Shown piece after piece: positions 4,947-5,222 of a stretch of 5,222 nt of DNA. The stretch's first letter is position 1. Every line of letters starts with the position of its first letter. The notes under the pieces are model-generated. The model had not been told where the DNA came from. It did not search any database and was given only the letters and a program-made list of their open reading frames with translations. The position numbers were made by a program, and so were the translations under genes. This stretch comes from Nostoc sp. CHAB 5715. GTDB taxonomy: Bacteria; Cyanobacteriota; Cyanobacteriia; Cyanobacteriales; Nostocaceae. Location of the stretch: assembly GCF_020829685.1 (NCBI RefSeq), contig NZ_JAIVFR010000539.1, forward strand, positions 1 through 5,222, given 5' to 3'.

Positions 4947-5219
4947 ATGAATACTTTACAAGTGATATGGCGTAAATATCTGGTGTCATTCTGTGTCATT
5001 CTGGGCTTGCTGACCACAAGTAGTATTGTGGTTTTCCAGCATCCGCTTTTCTGGGAAGGAGTGACACTGTTGCAAGATTCGGACAAGAGAATTTCATTGC
5101 TGCAATTCAGCTATTTCCCTACCCTGTTTATCATGCTGGGAGGGATGCAAGTTATGTTGGCGGGGCTGCTCCTAATAGGGGAATGTCTTTACCTGCTCTT
5201 TCATGGTTTTTCCTGTTGA
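4947..5219 (+). CDS. Small two-helix membrane protein, function unknown
   Basis: I do not recognise this 90-residue protein. It has a short basic N-terminus (about 1-10, IWRK), a first membrane segment at about 11-30 and a loop of about 27 residues with a charged stretch DSDKR (44-48). A second long hydrophobic segment (about 58-86, starting FPTLFIMLGG) reaches nearly to the C-terminus. The basic N-terminus suggests a cytoplasmic start, with the loop in the periplasm and the C-terminus back inside. It follows the 76-residue membrane protein by 25 bases with its own AGGA ribosome site. The two may form one small unit after the coupling protein, but no function can be read from the sequence. 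Confidence 0.65.
   Translation: MNTLQVIWRKYLVSFCVILGLLTTSSIVVFQHPLFWEGVTLLQDSDKRISLLQFSYFPTLFIMLGGMQVMLAGLLLIGECLYLLFHGFSC
4984..5003 (+). repeat. 10-bp tandem duplication inside the last gene
   Basis: TGTCATTCTG occurs twice back to back (4984-4993, 4994-5003) within the first membrane segment. The unit is not a multiple of three, so loss or gain of one copy would shift the frame. Confidence 0.7.
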
Positions 5220-5222
5220 TAA

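Noticed and set aside
4628..5086. 152-residue minus-strand frame opposite the two small membrane genes
   Set aside because: It has skewed Asn/Lys-rich composition, no ribosome site, and spans the terminator hairpin. The plus-strand frames show clean membrane-protein patterns and sensible spacing.

Overview
The window looks like part of a conjugative or mobilisable element, probably a plasmid or integrated element, from a cyanobacterium. Three things point there. A full-length VirD4/TraD-type coupling ATPase dominates the right half. Divergent to it is a ParA/MobD-like P-loop ATPase followed by small membrane and coiled-coil genes of the kind I associate with cyanobacterial plasmids. One perfect copy of the cyanobacterial HIP1 palindrome (GGCGATCGCC) lies at 1579-1588. 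No relaxase, VirB4, replication gene, rRNA, tRNA, IS element or CRISPR array is visible, so the assignment rests mainly on the coupling protein.

Left half (minus strand, read right to left). A ParA-like ATPase (2567-1845) overlaps by 4 bp (ATGA) a 241-residue coiled-coil, C-terminally membrane-anchored protein (1848-1123). Eight bases later comes a 104-residue single-pass membrane protein (1114-800) whose ribosome site is built from the stop codon of the gene before it. A 203-bp G+C-rich spacer packed with inverted repeats follows. Then comes a small J-domain protein with a Trp-rich C-terminal module (596-93), closed by a perfect 13-bp hairpin (51-83) that may act as a terminator. The first 50 bases hold nothing I can name.

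Centre. The 88-bp A+T-rich spacer 2568-2655 separates the two divergent operons. It carries a 22-bp dyad next to the ParA-like start and several weak promoter-like hexamers.

Right half (plus strand). The coupling protein (2656-4647) ends inside a hairpin followed by a T-run, a likely terminator. Two very small hydrophobic membrane proteins follow (4691-4921 and 4947-5219), both unassigned, and the window ends just after the second.

Working model (inference). VirD4 receives the DNA-relaxase substrate at the membrane. The ParA-like ATPase, like VirC1 in the Agrobacterium system, may position the substrate or the coupling protein. The co-translated coiled-coil membrane protein is the natural candidate for its membrane partner. 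The J-domain protein could recruit host Hsp70 to assemble or remodel this machinery. The ParA-like/coiled-coil/single-pass/J-protein set, plus the structured spacer inside it, is the part of the window most likely to be poorly described.
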